Numbered from the stretch's first letter, positions 11,778 through 23,538 are shown. The stretch is 64,000 nucleotides of DNA from Dipteronia dyeriana (GCA_032871835.1 CM065303.1:59124597-59188596), one strand, 5' to 3'. The notes: generated by a model from the letters alone, not told the origin. Numbers and translations: made by a program.

Positions 11778-12608
11778 TGTTGACATCGATTTCTCGATGT
11801 ATGAGAAAGTAAAAAACGTTGGATTTTGTTATAACCTGTCAAAAGAGAAAGAGAAAGAGAAAGAGAAAGAGAAAGAGAAAGAGAAAGAGAAAGAGAAAGA
11901 GAAAGAGAATGTAATGTAAGCAATAATGACACGGTTTACGTGGTAAAACTCTGGTGATCGGAGAAACGTCCACAGGTGGTTGAATGCACAACCAAACCAA
12001 ATCCACTATTTAAACAAAGAATTACACCACTCGATCTCTCTTGCCTCTCTCTTGAGTCTCTCTCTATTTCGTTATCCCTCTTACAATGAGATTATGAGCC
12101 TATTTATATGTGCATAGAACCCTAATCCTTGTTGTACAAGTAAGAAAAAGGAATTATATTTTAATTAAGACCGGTTGCTTGTTGAAGTCGTATTTATCTT
12201 CTTTCATATTTCGGAGGCCTTGTGAAGATTGAGTTTGGATCTTAATGGGATTCTGGTGGCATAGTCCATTTAGGGCTTATTTCTTTATCGGCATGTAGTC
12301 TTCTTTTATTGTTTTATCCTTCCAGAAACTCTTTGATACGGACGTTTTGCGTATTGGAGTATGATTCTCGGGTTTACCCACATATGTGTATCATATGCTG
12401 AACTTTTTTATTCGGGGTTCCTTGTGTTGTCCCGAGTAGAACATAATGTGTCGAGTACTCGTGTTCGGACTCACTCGGGTTTTCATTTCTTAGTGGCGTC
12501 TTGGATGGTGTCTTCTAATTACTAGCTCGGATGCCCATTTAACGATCTTTTTAAGGGATTGTCTTATCAATTGGTGACGTGTATATTTAATAAGATATAC
12601 GTATAACA
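11778..12608 (-). repeat. 3' LTR of the Tat element
   Basis: 831 bp, matching the other LTR throughout. It keeps a minus-strand TATA-like CATATAAATA (12101-12110). It contains ten GAGAAA units (11845-11904) where the other LTR has two. A purine tract on the minus strand, TTAAGGGGGTAT at 12609-12620, abuts it and is the expected polypurine tract. Confidence 0.95.
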
Positions 12609-13009
12609 ATACCCCCTTAAAATATTTTTACTGAGTAGAATTTATTTTGGCGAAAATATTTTAACTGCTATGAATTCCGACTATCCTTTTGTCTTTCCCT
12701 TCTCAATTTCTCTCTAATGCTATAATAATAATCTTTAAACAATTCACTGCATTAATAGCGTGTCTTAATGGCAACAACGTATGTGCGATTTGTCTCTTCA
12801 TGCGAGATCTAATGATTGTGATGTTTTAAAATCTTGACGGTCTGATCTGTTCTTTCCACGACACGTGTGCTTTAATCGTTTGGTTTCTCAGATATCATTT
12901 ATGAGACGTGACTTGTCGTCTATCGGATACGCCGCCTACGTCACCAAATCCTTTTGATTTTTCCCGCTTTTTAAGACCCTAAGGTTGTGTCTTCAATCTT
13001 TTAAATAGT

Positions 13010-16000
13010 TTGTTTAAGCTAAAGGAGGCTGTTCCGATTCATTTTTCGCAGAGAGAATCAAATAACCCAGGTTTTCTTACGCACGGATTTGTCTTTATTC
13101 TTCATCGAAGCTTTTCCTGGTTTCTTCGCATCTGCTTTAAAGTAGATAAATCCTGTTTCACGACAACGCCTTTTTGTTATAGCTTTCGAAGCGCTTGAGC
13201 ATGGAAATTTTCAATTGGTTTCTTGCGTTCGTAGGTTATTGGGGGAAACCCCCCTAATGATCCTGATTTTCTAGATGTTGATGTTGATGTTTCTGGGCTT
13301 TATATTGATGTTCATTTCAGTTCTAGCTCTGAATCTTCTTCCAGCTCTAAGCCTTTTATTTCTGATCACAGGGTTCCTTTACGATCTAGGATGGGAAAGC
13401 ACCAGAGTAATCGTACGGTACACAAGCATGGTTCAAACAGTACTCGAGTTGGGAGGCAAGCAATTAGCGAGAAGTATGTTGAAGAAGAACATCGAGCTTC
13501 TCGGATCCCTTTTTCTCTCGATTTTTCGAGTGTGAATGACACTGAGCCTAACTTGGTCGGGGAAGCAGAAATTAAAAAGTATCGCGCTCGATTTGATCTG
13601 GACGATTCGGTTTTATTGGCTCCTGCTGGTAATAGAGCCGTATGGAACCCTCCATCGGGCATGGTAGTAATTTATGGATCCATGCTCTGATGTGGTGTGA
13701 CTCTTCCCCTTCAGCCTTTCATTTCTTGGTTCCTTGCTGAGGCAGGGATTGCTCAAGCCTAACTTGCCCCGAACAACTATAAGATCTTGAGGTGTATATG
13801 GCACATGTGGAGCCGGATGAACTTGCCACCGCCTTCTCCTCACAAAATTAAGGCAGTCTGATTGGACTGGAACTTACTTTATTCTATCTAGCCAGCCAAA
13901 TAGCTGAATTCTTGAGGGGACGAAGGTGAACCGGGGAGTCAATATTTCCTCAGACGTCAAGAGGAAAGGCTTTGTGTAGGGTTTCCCTACCTCAAACAAG
14001 CACTGGAAAAATAGTTGGTTTTTTGTTGGAGGGAACTTGGGACTCGAGATCGAGCTCTCGGTTGGGGAAGATCTGGAAGTATTAAAGGTTTCCCTTTTTT
14101 TTTGCTCTCCTGATCACTGGAAGAAGTCACGGCCTAGATTTACTGATGCCTAGTTGACTAATCTTGATCGGGTGGCCACGCGCACTCTAGAGAAAAGAAG
14201 CAGGTCCTATCGTTTTTATGAGAAGAAAATGACTCATCAAATTTTGAATTATCGTAGACGTTGTAAGTAGAATCTTTACTCGTTTTCTTTTCTCATTTTG
14301 TTCTGTTTTCTAACTCGTTTACATACAGTACATGACTCGAACATTATCTGTGACGTTCAGGCTAGCCAGGTGAAGTCATTTACTCAAAGGAGTTGTAAGG
14401 AATCTTCTCACCAAAATAAGGAAGGGATTGTTTCGCCTGATCGCGAGTCGGTTCAGGATTTTGACAAAGTGGATGAGCGAGTTCCTGAGTATACTACTAA
14501 AGAAGTTATTCAGCCGACCACGAGAGAATCAAGTGGTCCGAATGGCCATTTTGGAACTGACGGTGCCCCGAGGGTGTCTGGTGAACTTAGTTCCCCGGTC
14601 GATGAAGTGCCTGCTGAGCAGTTTGTCGTTGGGAACCAGGAAGGAGTTAGGGTACCCCCAGATGAGCAGGTTAACCTTCATCCTGATCTTTTTGAATCCT
14701 TCCAAGATATTACTGAAGATCAAGAAGATCCTGCGGCTGACCTCAGCTTCCACTGTACTCGAGTCGAGAAAAGGAAGGCAGTTGATTCTCCCGCTCATCC
14801 TCAAAAAGTTTCTCGGGTGGTGTCATTTGTTGAATCGAGTGACGATGATACCGATGTTAGAGTTTCCCCTAGTGCTCAGACTGAGGCGCCTTTGGTAGGA
14901 GTGGAAACTTCGGACAATCTGAACAGGGATTCTTTGCCCCATGAAGTTGAGGATGCATGAGTAGGATCCTTGGGTAATCCTACGTGTCCCACCCCCCAAG
15001 ATATGTTGAGGACGATGTCATTTGGTCAGGTTTTATCAGGGACGACCACTATAGCCGCTTCAGGGATGGTTCCCTAACAGACAGTCTTCAAAATATTTTC
15101 AACAGCGCGAGTTACATAAGTCTTCTATCCTGACCCTTGCCTTAGTGCTCATTGACTTAGATTTTTTAACTTATTCTTCCCTGCAGATGGTTACTGAGTT
15201 TGCTGAGTTTGTTCAAACGTAACAACATCAAACGGATCGGATAAGGCATCTTGAAGCTCAGTTGAAGGAGAGTGAGGAAAGCTATGCTCGGATTGAGGCG
15301 GTCTATCAACGGGAGGCGAGCTCTGCCCAAGAGTTTACTGATCGTTGTTTGGCTAAACAAATGGAGACCGAAGAGAAAGCTTCTGCTGCAGAATAGAAGG
15401 TTGTATCCTTCCAAAACTTGATCTCTACCACCCAGGAGTCGATGCTCGAAGCTGAACAAGAGGCTGAGCAAGCCAAATTTTCTTATGAGCAGAAAATTGA
15501 AGACATTAAGTGTCAGACCCTGACTGTCGAATCTCTTTCGAAGGACTCCCGATTGGAACTTGAAGTCCAAGGGGTTGATCATTTTAAAAGGTCCCCATCT
15601 TATAATTCCCTACTCCTTAGAGAGTTCCAAAGGGGGCTGGTCTCGGTTGGCGAATTCTTCAAGATCAACAATCGAGCAACTGATAGAGCTCGGGCCAATT
15701 GGGAATTATCCATCAAAAACTATGTGGATCAGTCCTTAGAGTCTCTTTAGATTCATATGAAGGACTGGAGAACTTATTGTCACAGTCAGGGCAAAGAACC
15801 TCATCCTATCCATCTGGAGGTCCCATCTGGAGGTCCCATCGGAGCATTCTCTCTCGACCTTTTATGTCAGTCAGGAAACTGGTGTGGATGGGTCGAAGCC
15901 TAACGTTGGACCGATCCCTAAAATGGACTACAATGAATGGATGGATGATTCTATTGATATAATCATCTGGCCATCTAATGAAAGTCTCTTTCGTGAGTAT

Positions 16001-16060
16001 GAGATGGTGCATGATCCGAGTATTGACAAAAGTTCCAAGTCCTCAGCCACTTAGGTGTAT
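13010..16060 (+). pseudogene. Antisense extra ORF of Tat element (Transposase_28-like 'putative gypsy type transposon' protein), decayed
   Basis: Open pieces on the strand opposite to pol run from 13010 to 16060. At 13700-13850 a frame gives LPLQPFISWFLAEAGIAQA and, after a stop, LAPNNYKILRCIWHMWSRMN. This is the pattern of the plant family PF04195 (known as 'putative gypsy type transposon'). An acidic Ser/Glu-rich linker follows (14340-14960), then a coiled-coil C-terminal part (15235-15750, many Glu/Gln/Lys/Leu). Stops and frameshifts break it several times. Such additional ORFs in antisense orientation are known from Tat-lineage elements. The protein's role is unknown. The family assignment is from memory of the motif and is moderately sure. 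Confidence 0.65.
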
Positions 16061-16623
16061 TTGTAAAGATTTATTTGATCAATAAAATTTCATTTTTTGT
16101 GTAGTTGCTTGTCGTGAATGTTTTAAATGTTCCATTTTAACTGGTTAATACTGTTGTCTGAGCGACTCTTAAAACGCCGAGTATCTTATTAAACTGACTA
16201 AAGTGATTTCATGTGCCAAGTTTCTTATTAAACTGGCTAAATATTAACCGAGTCATCTCTAAACAGGCAAGTAAATTTTTACATGTTTCATACTCGGTTG
16301 CTACCCAAACGTTACATCGAGGCTCACCATGATCATATATTCTAGTCCTTACGCAAGTCACTGAGGACGTCTCCTAGTTTTGTATACGTAAGGGTTTTCC
16401 GAATCGTTAAGCTCTGAATTGTTTAACACATATGCGCAACTCATCAGGATTTTTTTGACGGTGCCTCGAGCCTTTTTCCATAATCCGGTGCATCGGGTTT
16501 ACCTTTTGGTTAAGGTCGACTGACCTTGCTGGGCTGGCATGCTCCTTTGAGCTTCTCCGCTCATTCGGGGATTTTGCCAAATTAATGGCCCCGAGCATTT
16601 TATTTTATTATGCAATCAATTTC

Positions 16624-16772
16624 ATGTTCATGTTCTTATCATGCTCATCTTTTTCGCATGTTCTTATTATCATGCTCATCTTTTTTGCATGTTCATATTA
16701 TCATGCTCATCTTTTTCGCATATTCTTATTATCATGCTCATCTTTTTCATATGTTCTTATTATCATATGTTC
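16624..16772. repeat. Tandem repeat, unit about 31 bp, 4-5 copies
   Basis: Copies of ATGCTCATCTTTTTCGCATG followed by TTCTTATTATC repeat with few changes. It lies between the integrase end and the antisense ORF of the Tat element. Frames reading CSYYHAHLF are repeat translation only. Confidence 0.85.
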
Positions 16773-16859
16773 AGATTTTTAGAATCCTATGTCGGGCTTT
16801 TATTCATAACTGTAAAACTAACAATATGAAAATCTCAAAGGATTGCTAAAAAATATTCT

Positions 16860-17880
16860 GACTAGAAAAACAAATTTATGGAATTTGCTTCAAGGGTAGA
16901 AGATCTTTAAATATTGGGCATTGCATGGCCGGGGTAAAACCCCTCCATCTGGTCGGGCAATCTAGTATGCTCCATGACCAGCTATTCCTTCAATCTTGTA
17001 TGGGCCTTCCCATTTGTCAGCCAACGAGCCACTAGCTTTGTTTTTTGTGTTCAATGATACTTTTTTGAGCATCAGGTCTCCTAACTGGAACTTCCTAATC
17101 CGAACATGGGAATCATAGTGTCGGACTACTCTTTACTGATATGCCGCATTTCATACTCGAGATTTCTCCATTTTTTCTTCCAACTCATCTAAGCCTTGTA
17201 ACAGCATATCAACATTTTGATCTTCATCATACAGCCTGACTCTAGGCGACATATACGATGTTTCTATCTGGATGACAACCTCTGTTCCGAATGCTAAAGA
17301 AAACGGTGTTTCTTCTGTAGAAGTCCTTACTGTCGTCCGATAAGCTTATAATACTTCATGAAGCTTTTCAACCCAACTGCCATTTTTGGCATCTAGCTTT
17401 GCTTTGAGCGTGTGCTTGATGACTTTGTTCACTGCTTCAGCTTGTCCATTTGTTTGAGGATGAGCATGTGTGACATAATAATTTGTAATTTGGTACTCGT
17501 TGCACAGCTACCTGAATTTTTGATTGTCGAACTATGTGCCGTTGTCAGTGATAATAGTATTTGGGACTCCAAATCTGTAGAGTATATTTTTCTTCATAAA
17601 GTTTTTGGTATTTGCTTCCGTGATATGTACTAACGTTTCAGCTTCTACCCACTTCGTAAAATAATCAACGGCCACAATTGCGTGTTTATCTCCACCTTCT
17701 GTTTCTGCTAGCATTGGGCCAATTAAGTCTAGTCCCCACATGGTGAATATCCAAGGGGATGTGAGGCTTCTAAGTTGTTCAGAGGGCTGCCGGATATCAT
17801 TGGCGATCCTTTGGCAAGCATTGCAACTTTCTGAGCATCGCTGTGCATCCGAGAATGAAGAAGACCAATAAAAACCTTAC
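16860..17880 (-). pseudogene. Tat integrase core and C-terminal region, broken
   Basis: It would insert the retrotransposon cDNA into the genome. Minus-strand translation gives the second half of the zinc finger (CNACQ, near 17820). The catalytic core follows, with Asp in WGLDLIGPM (17720-17741), Asp in IITDNGT (about 17535) and Glu in NGQAEAVNK (about 17440), so the D,D,E triad appears preserved. The C-terminal part has FQLGDLMLKK and then KWEGPYKI near 17010, a typical Gypsy integrase ending. A stop follows ITDNGT and others lie downstream. The zinc finger's His half is in another frame at 17880-17960. Confidence 0.85.
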
Positions 17881-18716
17881 TTGAGTACCTTGTGTGCCAA
17901 AATTCTGCCTCTAGTATGGTTTTCGCATACTCCGCAGTGGATTTCCTGTAGTATCTGGTGTACATCTTCCTCTGATACACATCTTTGGAGTGTTCGGGAA
18001 AACCCTATTATGTACAATTCTCCTCCAATCAATGTGTATCTTGTTGACCGGTACCAGATGCATTTTGCTTCTAAGGGATCTTTAGGGAGTATATCTTCTT
18101 CCAAGTATCTTTTTAGATGAGTCATCCAACCGTCTAACGGTGTTTGGGTTTCTAAGACTTCAAAGTTTTTCGACTCAACTATACTCAGTCTAAAAAGATG
18201 TGCAACTGGAATATTCTTTGGCCAAATTGTGGTTGTTGTTGATGCTAGTTTGGACAAAGCGTTTACCTTTTCATTTTCTTCTCTAGGGATCTGGACAATC
18301 TTATATGCCTTGAATTTTTGGAGGAGTTGTTTTGCTATGCTCAAATAAGCCATCATACCTTCATCTCTGGCTTGATACTCGTCTAAGACTTGGTTGACGA
18401 CTACCTATGAGTCACTGGATATTTCAACCTCATCTGCTCCGAGAGCTATGCAAACTTTAAGTCCTGGTAGCAATACCTCATATTCGGCTTGGTTATTTGT
18501 TGCTTTGAAATCGAATCTCATGGCACATTCAACATCATCTCCTTCTGAGGTGAATACCACGATCCCTGCCCCGCTGCCATGAGTATTCGAGGAACCATCG
18601 ACATATAACCTCCAAGAGAAACTCTTGCCCAACATTCTTTTTGTTTCCAGATTTGGTTCTGTGAATTCTGCTACAAAATCTGCCACTGATTGACTTTTAA
18701 ATGATGTCCTGGGCAT
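17877..18716 (-). pseudogene. Second RNase H domain and integrase zinc-finger start (Tat pol)
   Basis: 18405-18716 encodes WRLYVDGSSNTHGSGAGIVV followed by NNQAEYEVLLPGLKV. This is the additional RNase H domain typical of Tat elements, with the first Asp (YVDGS) and Glu (QAEYE) visible. 17877-18356 continues with the domain end (VQIPREENEKVNALSKLAS) and the H2C2 integrase zinc-finger start VHQILQEIHCGVC. A stop separates the two pieces near 18400. In related elements this second domain supplements the RT-linked RNase H. Confidence 0.87.
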
Positions 18717-18726
18717 GTACTGAATA

Positions 18727-19026
18727 TCAAACTCGCTCAGCCCATTTAGTTAGTCTCCCTGAAGTTTCTGGTTTCTGAAAGATTTGCTTAAGTGGGCAAT
18801 CGGTGAAAACCTGAATTGTATGTGCCTGAAAGTACGGCATCAGCATCCTTGCTGCCAAAACCAATGCTAGAGCCATTTTTTCTACCTGTGAATACCTGGT
18901 TTTGGTTGAAAAAAGGGCCTTGTTGGTATAGTACACTGGCCTCTGTATCTTGTCTTCTGTCCTGACTAGAACCGAGCTTACTGCTAACTTTGTAAGGGAC
19001 AAGTACAGGTGGAGTATTTCTCCCAT
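18727..19026 (-). pseudogene. First (RT-linked) RNase H domain of Tat pol
   Basis: It encodes LSLTKLAVSSVLVR, then RPVYYTNKALFSTKTRYSQ and EKMALALVLAARMLMPYFQA, the usual RT_RNaseH pattern of Gypsy pol (LYL..., YYVSKAL...RY...EK...AL). The expected catalytic Asp/Glu positions are changed in places; for example SLTKLAVSS lacks the usual ASDxAVG Asp. It is separated from the RT by a frame break around 19030-19105. Confidence 0.8.
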
Positions 19027-19105
19027 TTTAGGTTTTGAAAGAACAGGAGTTTGCCCTAAGAATTCTTTGATTTTTAGAAATGCCTATTCACACTCTTCAT
19101 TCCAT

Positions 19106-19966
19106 TCAAGTCCCTTCCCCTTTTTGATCATTCTGAAAAAAATGAGCGCATCTATCTGTGGCTTTCGAGATAAACATGCATAAGGAAGCTAAACATCCAG
19201 TCAGACGTTGTACCTCTTTTAGCGTCATTGGTGAAGTCATTTTTTGAAGGGCCTGGATCTTCTCGGGATTCACTTCGATTCCCCTTTGGTGAACTTGGAA
19301 CCCAAGGAACCTTCCTGAAGGGACCCAAAATAGGCACTTGTTCGGATTTAACTTCATCTGATATCTTCTCAAGATATCGAATGTTTCGCTCAGGTCCGAA
19401 GCATGTTCGTCTTCCAAGACACTTTTGGTTAACATGTTGTCTATGTAGACTTCCATGTTTCTTCATATTTGACGAGCAAAGATCATATTAACCAGTCTTT
19501 GATATGTTGCCCCAGTATTTTTTGACCCAAAGGGCATTACTGTATAACAGTACAAGCTTTAATTGGTCATGAATGCTGTTTTTTCTTCATCAGCTTTATC
19601 CATCCGGATCTGATTGTATCCTAAATAAGCATCCATAAAACTGAGTAATTCATGGCCTGATATAGCATCGACCAGTTGGTCTATTCTCGGAAGTGGAAAA
19701 TTGTCCTTTGGGCAGGCCTTGTTCAGATTTGTGAAGTCCACGCACATTCTCCACTGGTCATTCTTCTTTTGGACCAAAACCATATTTGCTACCCACTGAG
19801 GGTAGTTGATTTCTCTGATCGACCCCACGGTAAGTAATTTCTCCACCTCTTGCTTGATTGCCCGACTTCTCTCGAGGTTGAAAGATCTTCTCTTTTGTAT
19901 TACAGGTTTCACATTTGGATCCACCGCTAAATGATGTGATATTACTCGGGCATCTATCCCCACCAT
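19106..19966 (-). pseudogene. Tat reverse transcriptase, active-site mutated
   Basis: The N-terminal part (19559-19966) holds VLVQKKNDQWRMCVDFTNLN, CPKDNFPLPRIDQLVDA and LLSFMDAYLGYNQI, with the first catalytic Asp. The C-terminal part (19106-19456) starts with MEVYIDNMLTKS, where YIDD is expected; Asn replaces one catalytic Asp. It continues with NPNKCLFWVPSGRFLGFQV. Between them a TAA follows FMTN and a TGA precedes RNMEVY. The enzyme is therefore inactive twice over. Confidence 0.93.
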
Positions 19967-20280
19967 GTCTTCATGACTCTATGCGAACACATCTTTGTAT
20001 TCTCTAAGCAAATCAATAAGGTCTAGCTTAACCTTTTCTTCTAAGTTCCCTTTTCTTCTAAGTTGCCCCAATTTTGACCTTCTTATCCGGCTTATCTTCC
20101 TTCAAGACCACCTCCTCTATTGGTTCACTCTTTGATGTTTCCTATTCTTCCCTCGGATCGAACTCGAACAACAGTGATTCTTGCTTAATCTGATCTAGTT
20201 GTGTTAAAGTGTATACTTCATTATTATCTCTATCTCTGTAAACCGAGAGAATAGCTCTTTCTGGCCATCTCATGGGACCC

Positions 20281-20640
20281 TTTGATTGTTCCTACTCCTC
20301 ATTCTATTGGGAACTTGATCATCAAAGCATAGGTAGTTGTTACCGCCTTTGTTTTGTTCAGGAATGGTCGACCTAACAACGCATTGTAGAGCCAGTTGTC
20401 CAGATCTACCACTACAAAGTAGAGTATCATCGTTTTTTGACAGAGTGCTACTTTGATCTTCACGGTTAGTTTAGCGGTTCCAAGAGACCTAACCTCGACT
20501 CCTCCTAATCCTCTGAGCGGGTTATGGAAAGGTTACAAGTTCTTTCGATCTAATCTAAGCTGATCATAAACAGCCACATTGAGGATGCCCGTCGAGCTGC
20601 CATTGTCTACCAATATCCTTTTGACTTCTCTATGGACAAT
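20281..20640 (-). pseudogene. Tat aspartic protease
   Basis: Minus-strand translation gives VKRILVDNGSSTGILN with the catalytic VDNGS (a D-x-G variant common in Tat elements), and further on LYNALLGRPFLNKTKAV, the flap-to-C-terminal YNxxLGR motif. It would cleave the Gag-Pol polyprotein. No long open frame was found in this stretch because of stops, so it is recognised by motif order only. Confidence 0.75.
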
Positions 20641-20852
20641 TCGGGCACTAATGACGAGAGCATTATTTGTCGGACGTCAACCCCATGTGAATCAACTTCA
20701 ATGAATAGTATTGGGTCTCATCCTTCCTTTATTCTCTTTGGATCGGGCTCAATGGAATTAACATCAAAATTCTGTCTTGCTTCCACTGCTTCTCGGATTT
20801 CCTATATTCGCTCTCGGTTGCTTCTTCTAGTTGATGGTCCTCCGAAGATAGT

Positions 20853-22070
20853 CTATATTACTTTATTTGTTTCGGGACTGATCTTTTTATTCCAACCAGA
20901 GTTATGATCTCCCACCTTCGTTTCTTTCTGAATTCCCAAGTTCTCATCTTTCTTCAGGATTATATCTTGTAGATGCTCTTCTCGAATGAGGGTCTCTATG
21001 TAGTCTCTAAGCTGGTAACATTTGGAGGTCTTGTGACCGGTTTCTTTATGGAACCTATAATATTTTGTCATGTCTAGTTGAGCAAACTTCGACTGTCGAC
21101 GCGGCTCCTTCACCTGATTCTTTTATTCTAATATCGCCAAAATCTCTTTCTGCTTTTTCCGGAGTGGGGTGTAGTTTGTATATTTTCCTCGAAACTTTTC
21201 TGTGGTTTGGTCAATATTATGTCCACTTCCCCTATCTTTGCTTTTTTCTTTGCTATTTCTTTTCTGTTTTCCTTTATGGTTCTGTACCTTTGACTCGATA
21301 TCTTTTTGTTCGGGTCTCCCTCCATGCATATAGCAACCTCCGGTTGCTAACTCCTCTTCCTCGGTAAATGCATATCCTCCAGCCATATCCATCATGTCTT
21401 CATATCTCGTTAATAGAGCTCTCCTTAAGTCGAAGGACAATCGCCGGTTCTGTAAGTTGTTTATGAATGCAACGATTATTGCTTTGTCATTTGCGCTGCC
21501 AATTTCTGAGACCGTCTGACCAAAACTCCCCAGGTACTTTTTTAATGACTCGTCTTTCCCTTGCTTCAGTTGAGAAAGGTAAGTCACTGACTTTTTCCTA
21601 TACACATTGCCTAGGAATTGTCTTGAAAAGCTTTTGCTCAACTCGCTGAAACTCCCAATACTTGCCGGAGGCAATCTTCCAAACCATCTCGAGCCTGTGT
21701 CTCCAAGAGTTTATGGAAAGTTAAGACACAACAAAGGGTCGCTGTGGGCATACTGGGCCATAGCGCTTTTATATCGTCTGACGTGTTCTTTAGGATCTAT
21801 ATCCTTCTTGAACTGTTCCGCGTGTGGCATCCTGAATCTCTCCGGGAAAAGGGTTCACAGGATGTCCCTGGTAAAAGGGCTATCAGAATCATCGTCAGAC
21901 AATTCATTGTATCCATATCGCTTGATCAGCGCATCCATCTGGCGTCTGTTATTCTCGACTTCCCGGGTCAGGCTTCTGATTACGATATCTCTATCGCCCC
22001 CGATTCTCCTCGATGGTTGACCCGTTGCTTGACTATCATACCTGTCACCATCTCCTCTTCATCTTGTCTC
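20853..22070 (-). pseudogene. Tat gag (capsid region and degenerate zinc finger)
   Basis: Reading from 22070 downwards there is a Gag region: EHVRRYKSAMAQY, WFGRLPPASIGSFSELSKSF, LSQLKQGKDESLKKYLGSF and FINNLQNRRLSFDLRRALL, the pattern of PF03732. At 20853-21113 comes YYRFHKETGHKTSKCYQLRD. This is the Tat C-x-FH-x-GH-x-C knuckle with its first Cys changed to Tyr. Stops interrupt near 21710 and 21115. Confidence 0.88.
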
Positions 22071-22263
22071 TAAGCCTCATGAGCTAACCCTTGTAAGTGT
22101 ATGGTTCCACAGTGTCGCTTTCGATGGTGTCGATAACTGTCTTTTGATGACAATGACCAGTCTCTTCACCGGTCATATTTACCGTGCCTATCATGGCCCG
22201 CCTGACCATGACTTCTCTTTTGGCGTGACCGTTCTTCTGCTGGTGTTTCATGATTCTTGTCCT

Positions 22264-22335
22264 GGTTGTGTGTCGTACCCCCAGTCTGGTTGTGTGTCGT
22301 ACCCCCAGTCTGGTTGTGTGTCGTACCCCCAGTCT
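22264..22335. repeat. 24-bp unit repeated three times exactly
   Basis: GGTTGTGTGTCGTACCCCCA plus GTCT occurs three times in a row without mismatch. It lies upstream of gag in the Tat element. The perfect identity suggests a recent expansion. Confidence 0.95.
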
Positions 22336-22680
22336 GGTTGATTGGACTTGAATCCCTAACGGTTACGTGCATCTGGTCATGGCCCAACTATAACCAATCG
22401 GAGCCTAGGAGGTGATGGAGGAATTGGCGGGTGTGCCTATCCTATAGCCAATAGGTCTACTCCTTCTCTTGTTGCATCTGTCAGTAGCTGTTGCAGCGCA
22501 TCGCGGACACGACGTGTTATGTCCTCACTGGTAGGAGGGATTTGTTGGATACCAGTTATGGGTGCTGGTTGGTTCCCGGTGGTTGTAGTGGGATCTTGTG
22601 TGGTCCCACCTATATGAGCATTATCTGGAGATTTCTAGATACCCCTAGAATTGTCTTTGTTTCAACTACCATCCATTGCT

Positions 22681-22720
22681 TAAACAGATCGGAGGTTCAA
22701 CCCCTCCTTCTAGCTTCAAT
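22681..22720 (-). other. Candidate primer-binding site of the Tat element
   Basis: Directly inside the 5' LTR the plus strand reads like a tRNA 3' half. It has a T-arm GGAGG-TTCAACC-CCTCC (22691-22707), then about 11 bases of acceptor-like sequence ending TTCAAT. A PBS complementary to a tRNA 3' end is expected here. The resemblance runs beyond the usual 18 bases. I cannot name the tRNA. Confidence 0.45.
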
Positions 22721-23533
22721 TGTTGACGTCGATTTCTCGATGGATGAGAAAGTCAACAACGTTGGATTTTGTTATGACCTGTCAAAAGAGAAAGAGAAAG
22801 AGAATGTAAAGCAATAATGATACGAGTTTACGTGGTAAAACTTCGGTGATCGGAAAGACGTCCACAGGTGGTTGAATGCACAACCAAGCCAAATACACTA
22901 TTTAAATAGAGAATTACACCACTCGATCTCTCTTGCCTCTCTCTTGAGTCTCTCTCTATTTCGTTATCCCTCTTACAATGAGATTATGGGCCTATTTGTA
23001 TGTACATAGAACCCTAATCCTTGTTGTACAAGTAAGAAAAAGGAATTGTATTTTAATTAAGTCCGGTTGCTTGTTGAAGTCGTATTTATCTTCTTTCCTA
23101 TTTCAAAGGCCTTGTGAAGATTGAGTTTGGATCTTAATAGGATTCTGGTGGCATAGTCCGTTTAGGACTTATTTCCTTATCGGTGTGTAGTCTTCTAGAA
23201 TAGTAGTTGTCTGATTTGAACTCATTTCATGTTTAGTGTTTTATCCTTCCAGAAACTCTTTGATACGGACGATTTGCGTATTGGAATATGATTCTCGGGT
23301 TTACCAACATATGTGTATCATATGATGAACTTTTTTATTCGGGTTCCTTGTGTTGTCCCGAGTAGAACATAATGTGCCGAGTACTCGTTTTCGGACTACT
23401 CGGGTTTTCATTTCTTAGTGACGTCTTGGATGGTGTCTTCCAATTGCCAGCTCGGATGCCCATTTGGCGATCTTTTTAAGGGATTGTCTTACCAATTGGT
23501 GGCGTGTACATTTAATAAGATATACGTATAACA
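22721..23533 (-). repeat. 5' LTR of the Tat element
   Basis: 813 bp, same ends as the other copy. The TATA-like site is altered to ACATACAAATA (minus strand, 22993-23003). It has only two GAGAAA units and about 35 bases near 23195-23235 that are missing in the other LTR. As the promoter-bearing LTR of a minus-strand element it would drive transcription leftwards. Confidence 0.95.
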
Positions 23534-23538
23534 CTTTT

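Larger units (their letters stand above)
11778..23533 (-). mobile_element. Complete but defective Ty3/Gypsy LTR retrotransposon, Tat type
   Basis: LTRs at 11778-12608 and 22721-23533 both run TGTTGAC...GTATAACA. They are flanked by identical 5-bp duplications CTTTT (11773-11777 and 23534-23538). On the minus strand the order is gag, protease, RT, RNase H, a second RNase H, integrase, which is the Ty3/Gypsy order. The second RNase H and an antisense ORF between integrase and the 3' LTR (13010-16060) point to the Tat group (Retand/Ogre relatives). Every ORF carries stops or frameshifts, and the RT motif is YIDN instead of YIDD, so it is inactive. Visible LTR differences (indels, repeat number) show it is not a very recent insertion. 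It interrupts a plus-strand exon. Confidence 0.95.

Noticed and set aside
11744..11932. Minus-strand frame with a long Ser-Leu run
   Set aside because: It is only the GAGAAA microsatellite of the LTR read backwards.
19152..19491. Alternative frames in the RT region
   Set aside because: They are shadows of the RT frame at 19106-19456 with no motif of their own.
22144..22387. Repetitive frames with SYPQSGCV or NQTGGTTH
   Set aside because: They are translations of the perfect 24-bp triplicate in the Tat element.
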